The notes beneath the pieces were generated by a model. The model saw only the letters and a program-made list of their open reading frames with translations. It was not told the DNA's origin and did no database searches. A stretch of DNA of 64,000 nucleotides from Mycobacterium sp. 852014-50255_SCH5639931 (GTDB lineage: Bacteria; Actinomycetota; Actinomycetes; Mycobacteriales; Mycobacteriaceae). The stretch covers positions 54,285 through 118,284 of the forward strand of contig NZ_LZSV01000033.1 in NCBI RefSeq assembly GCF_001665605.1, given 5' to 3'. The translations under genes were made by a program, and so were the position numbers. Below, in pieces: positions 63,387 through 64,000 of the stretch (the first letter of the stretch is position 1; each line of letters starts with the position of its first letter).

Positions 63387-64000
63387 ATGCACCGACACCT
63401 GTCCGCAACCTTGAGCGCCGCCACCATCCTGGCGGCGGTCGGTTTCTCGGGATGTTCGTCGCATCAGCAACCCCGAATCGCCTCCTCCATGCCCGCTGCG
63501 GCCCCAGCCACGTCGAGCACGGTCGCTAGTTTTCCGACTACCCCGCTGCCGACGCCTGAAGCCCTTACCGACATCTTGACCCGGCTCGTCGACCCGAACG
63601 TACCCGGTATCAACAAGGTGAGTCTGGTCGAAGGCGCGACCCCGGAGAGCGCGGACACTCTGGGCAAGTTTTCCAACGCCTTGCGCGACAACGGCTACCT
63701 GCCCATGAACTTCGTCGCGCACGACATCGCCTGGTCGGACAAGACCCCCGCCGACGTCGTGGCGACCATCGACGTCAACACCGCCCAGCGGGCAAACGCC
63801 AGCTTCCACTTCCCCATGGAATTCACGCCCTTTCAAGGGGGTTGGCAGTTGTCCCGGCGAACCGGCGAAATGCTGTTGGCGATGGGCAAGTCGCCGGCGG
63901 TGACCCCGCCCCCCAACCCGGCACCGGCTCCGCCTCCCGAGCCGGCCCCCGCACCGGCTCCGGCAGCACCGGCTCCGCCTCCCGTGCCGGCTCCGAGACC
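63387..64000 (+). CDS. lppK: Lipoprotein LppK, partial at the right edge
   Basis: Open to the window end (204 complete codons seen). The signal peptide MHRHLSATLSAATILAAVGFSGC has a lipobox ending FSGC with Cys23 as the lipid-modified residue. The core (DILTRLVDPNVPGINKVSL, then NFVAHDIAWSDKTPADV and FTPFQGGWQLSRRTGEML) resembles M. tuberculosis LppK (Rv2116). The C-terminal part is a Pro/Ala repeat that continues past the edge. Function unknown; it would be a substrate for Lgt, LspA and the Lnt encoded at 13285-15309. Confidence 0.88.
   Translation, partial: MHRHLSATLSAATILAAVGFSGCSSHQQPRIASSMPAAAPATSSTVASFPTTPLPTPEALTDILTRLVDPNVPGINKVSLVEGATPESADTLGKFSNALRDNGYLPMNFVAHDIAWSDKTPADVVATIDVNTAQRANASFHFPMEFTPFQGGWQLSRRTGEMLLAMGKSPAVTPPPNPAPAPPPEPAPAPAPAAPAPPPVPAPR

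Overview
This window is chromosomal DNA of a non-tuberculous Mycobacterium. The evidence is its high GC content, frequent GTG starts, a mycoketide synthase, a PPE protein, a complete Pup-proteasome locus, and a gene order that follows the Mycobacterium tuberculosis segment from pks12 (Rv2048c) to lppK (Rv2116). M. tuberculosis names are used as recalled family knowledge; no database was searched. The species cannot be fixed from the sequence alone.

Layout. 1-11278 (minus): Pks12-type two-module polyketide synthase, open at the left edge. 11617-17476: a small zinc-ribbon protein, RbpA, and an operon of amidohydrolase, Lnt and Ppm1, then FxsA. In M. tuberculosis Lnt and Ppm1 are fused; here they are two genes overlapping by 4 nt. 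17550-19511: dienelactone hydrolase, DJ-1/PfpI protein, PPOX-fold protein. 19540-23475: an accessory operon (DUF1214 protein, sulfotransferase, TetR regulator, SDR) behind a readable promoter with two palindromes. 23487-38523: cobalamin genes cobN, cobG-cobH-cobIJ and cobL-cobM-cobK. A block holding a PPE2-like PPE gene and an anti-sigma/sigC reading frame lies among them. 38559-42601: an F420-type flavin-fold protein, then a CpnT-like polymorphic toxin with a non-TNT tip and one or two small partner genes of lower GC. 42692-47877: a large esterase, PepE, a 5'-3' exonuclease and a DUF4333 protein. 47957-63076: helY, tatC, tatA, pafC, pafB, pafA, prcA, prcB, pup, dop, two conserved genes and mpa. 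63387-64000: LppK lipoprotein, cut by the right edge.

How the genes work together. Pks12 makes the mycoketide chain. Ppm1 and Lnt supply mannosyl donor and lipoprotein acylation at the membrane. The cob genes cover much of aerobic corrin ring synthesis. Dop, PafA, Pup, Mpa and PrcAB form the pupylation-proteasome system, and PafBC is the linked DNA-damage regulator pair. TatAC exports folded proteins.

The least explained parts are two. One is the CpnT-like toxin cassette (39023-42601), whose C-terminal domain I cannot assign. The other is the continuous reading frame that joins a zinc-finger membrane anti-sigma protein, with a His/Met-rich outer loop, to SigC (33723-35078).
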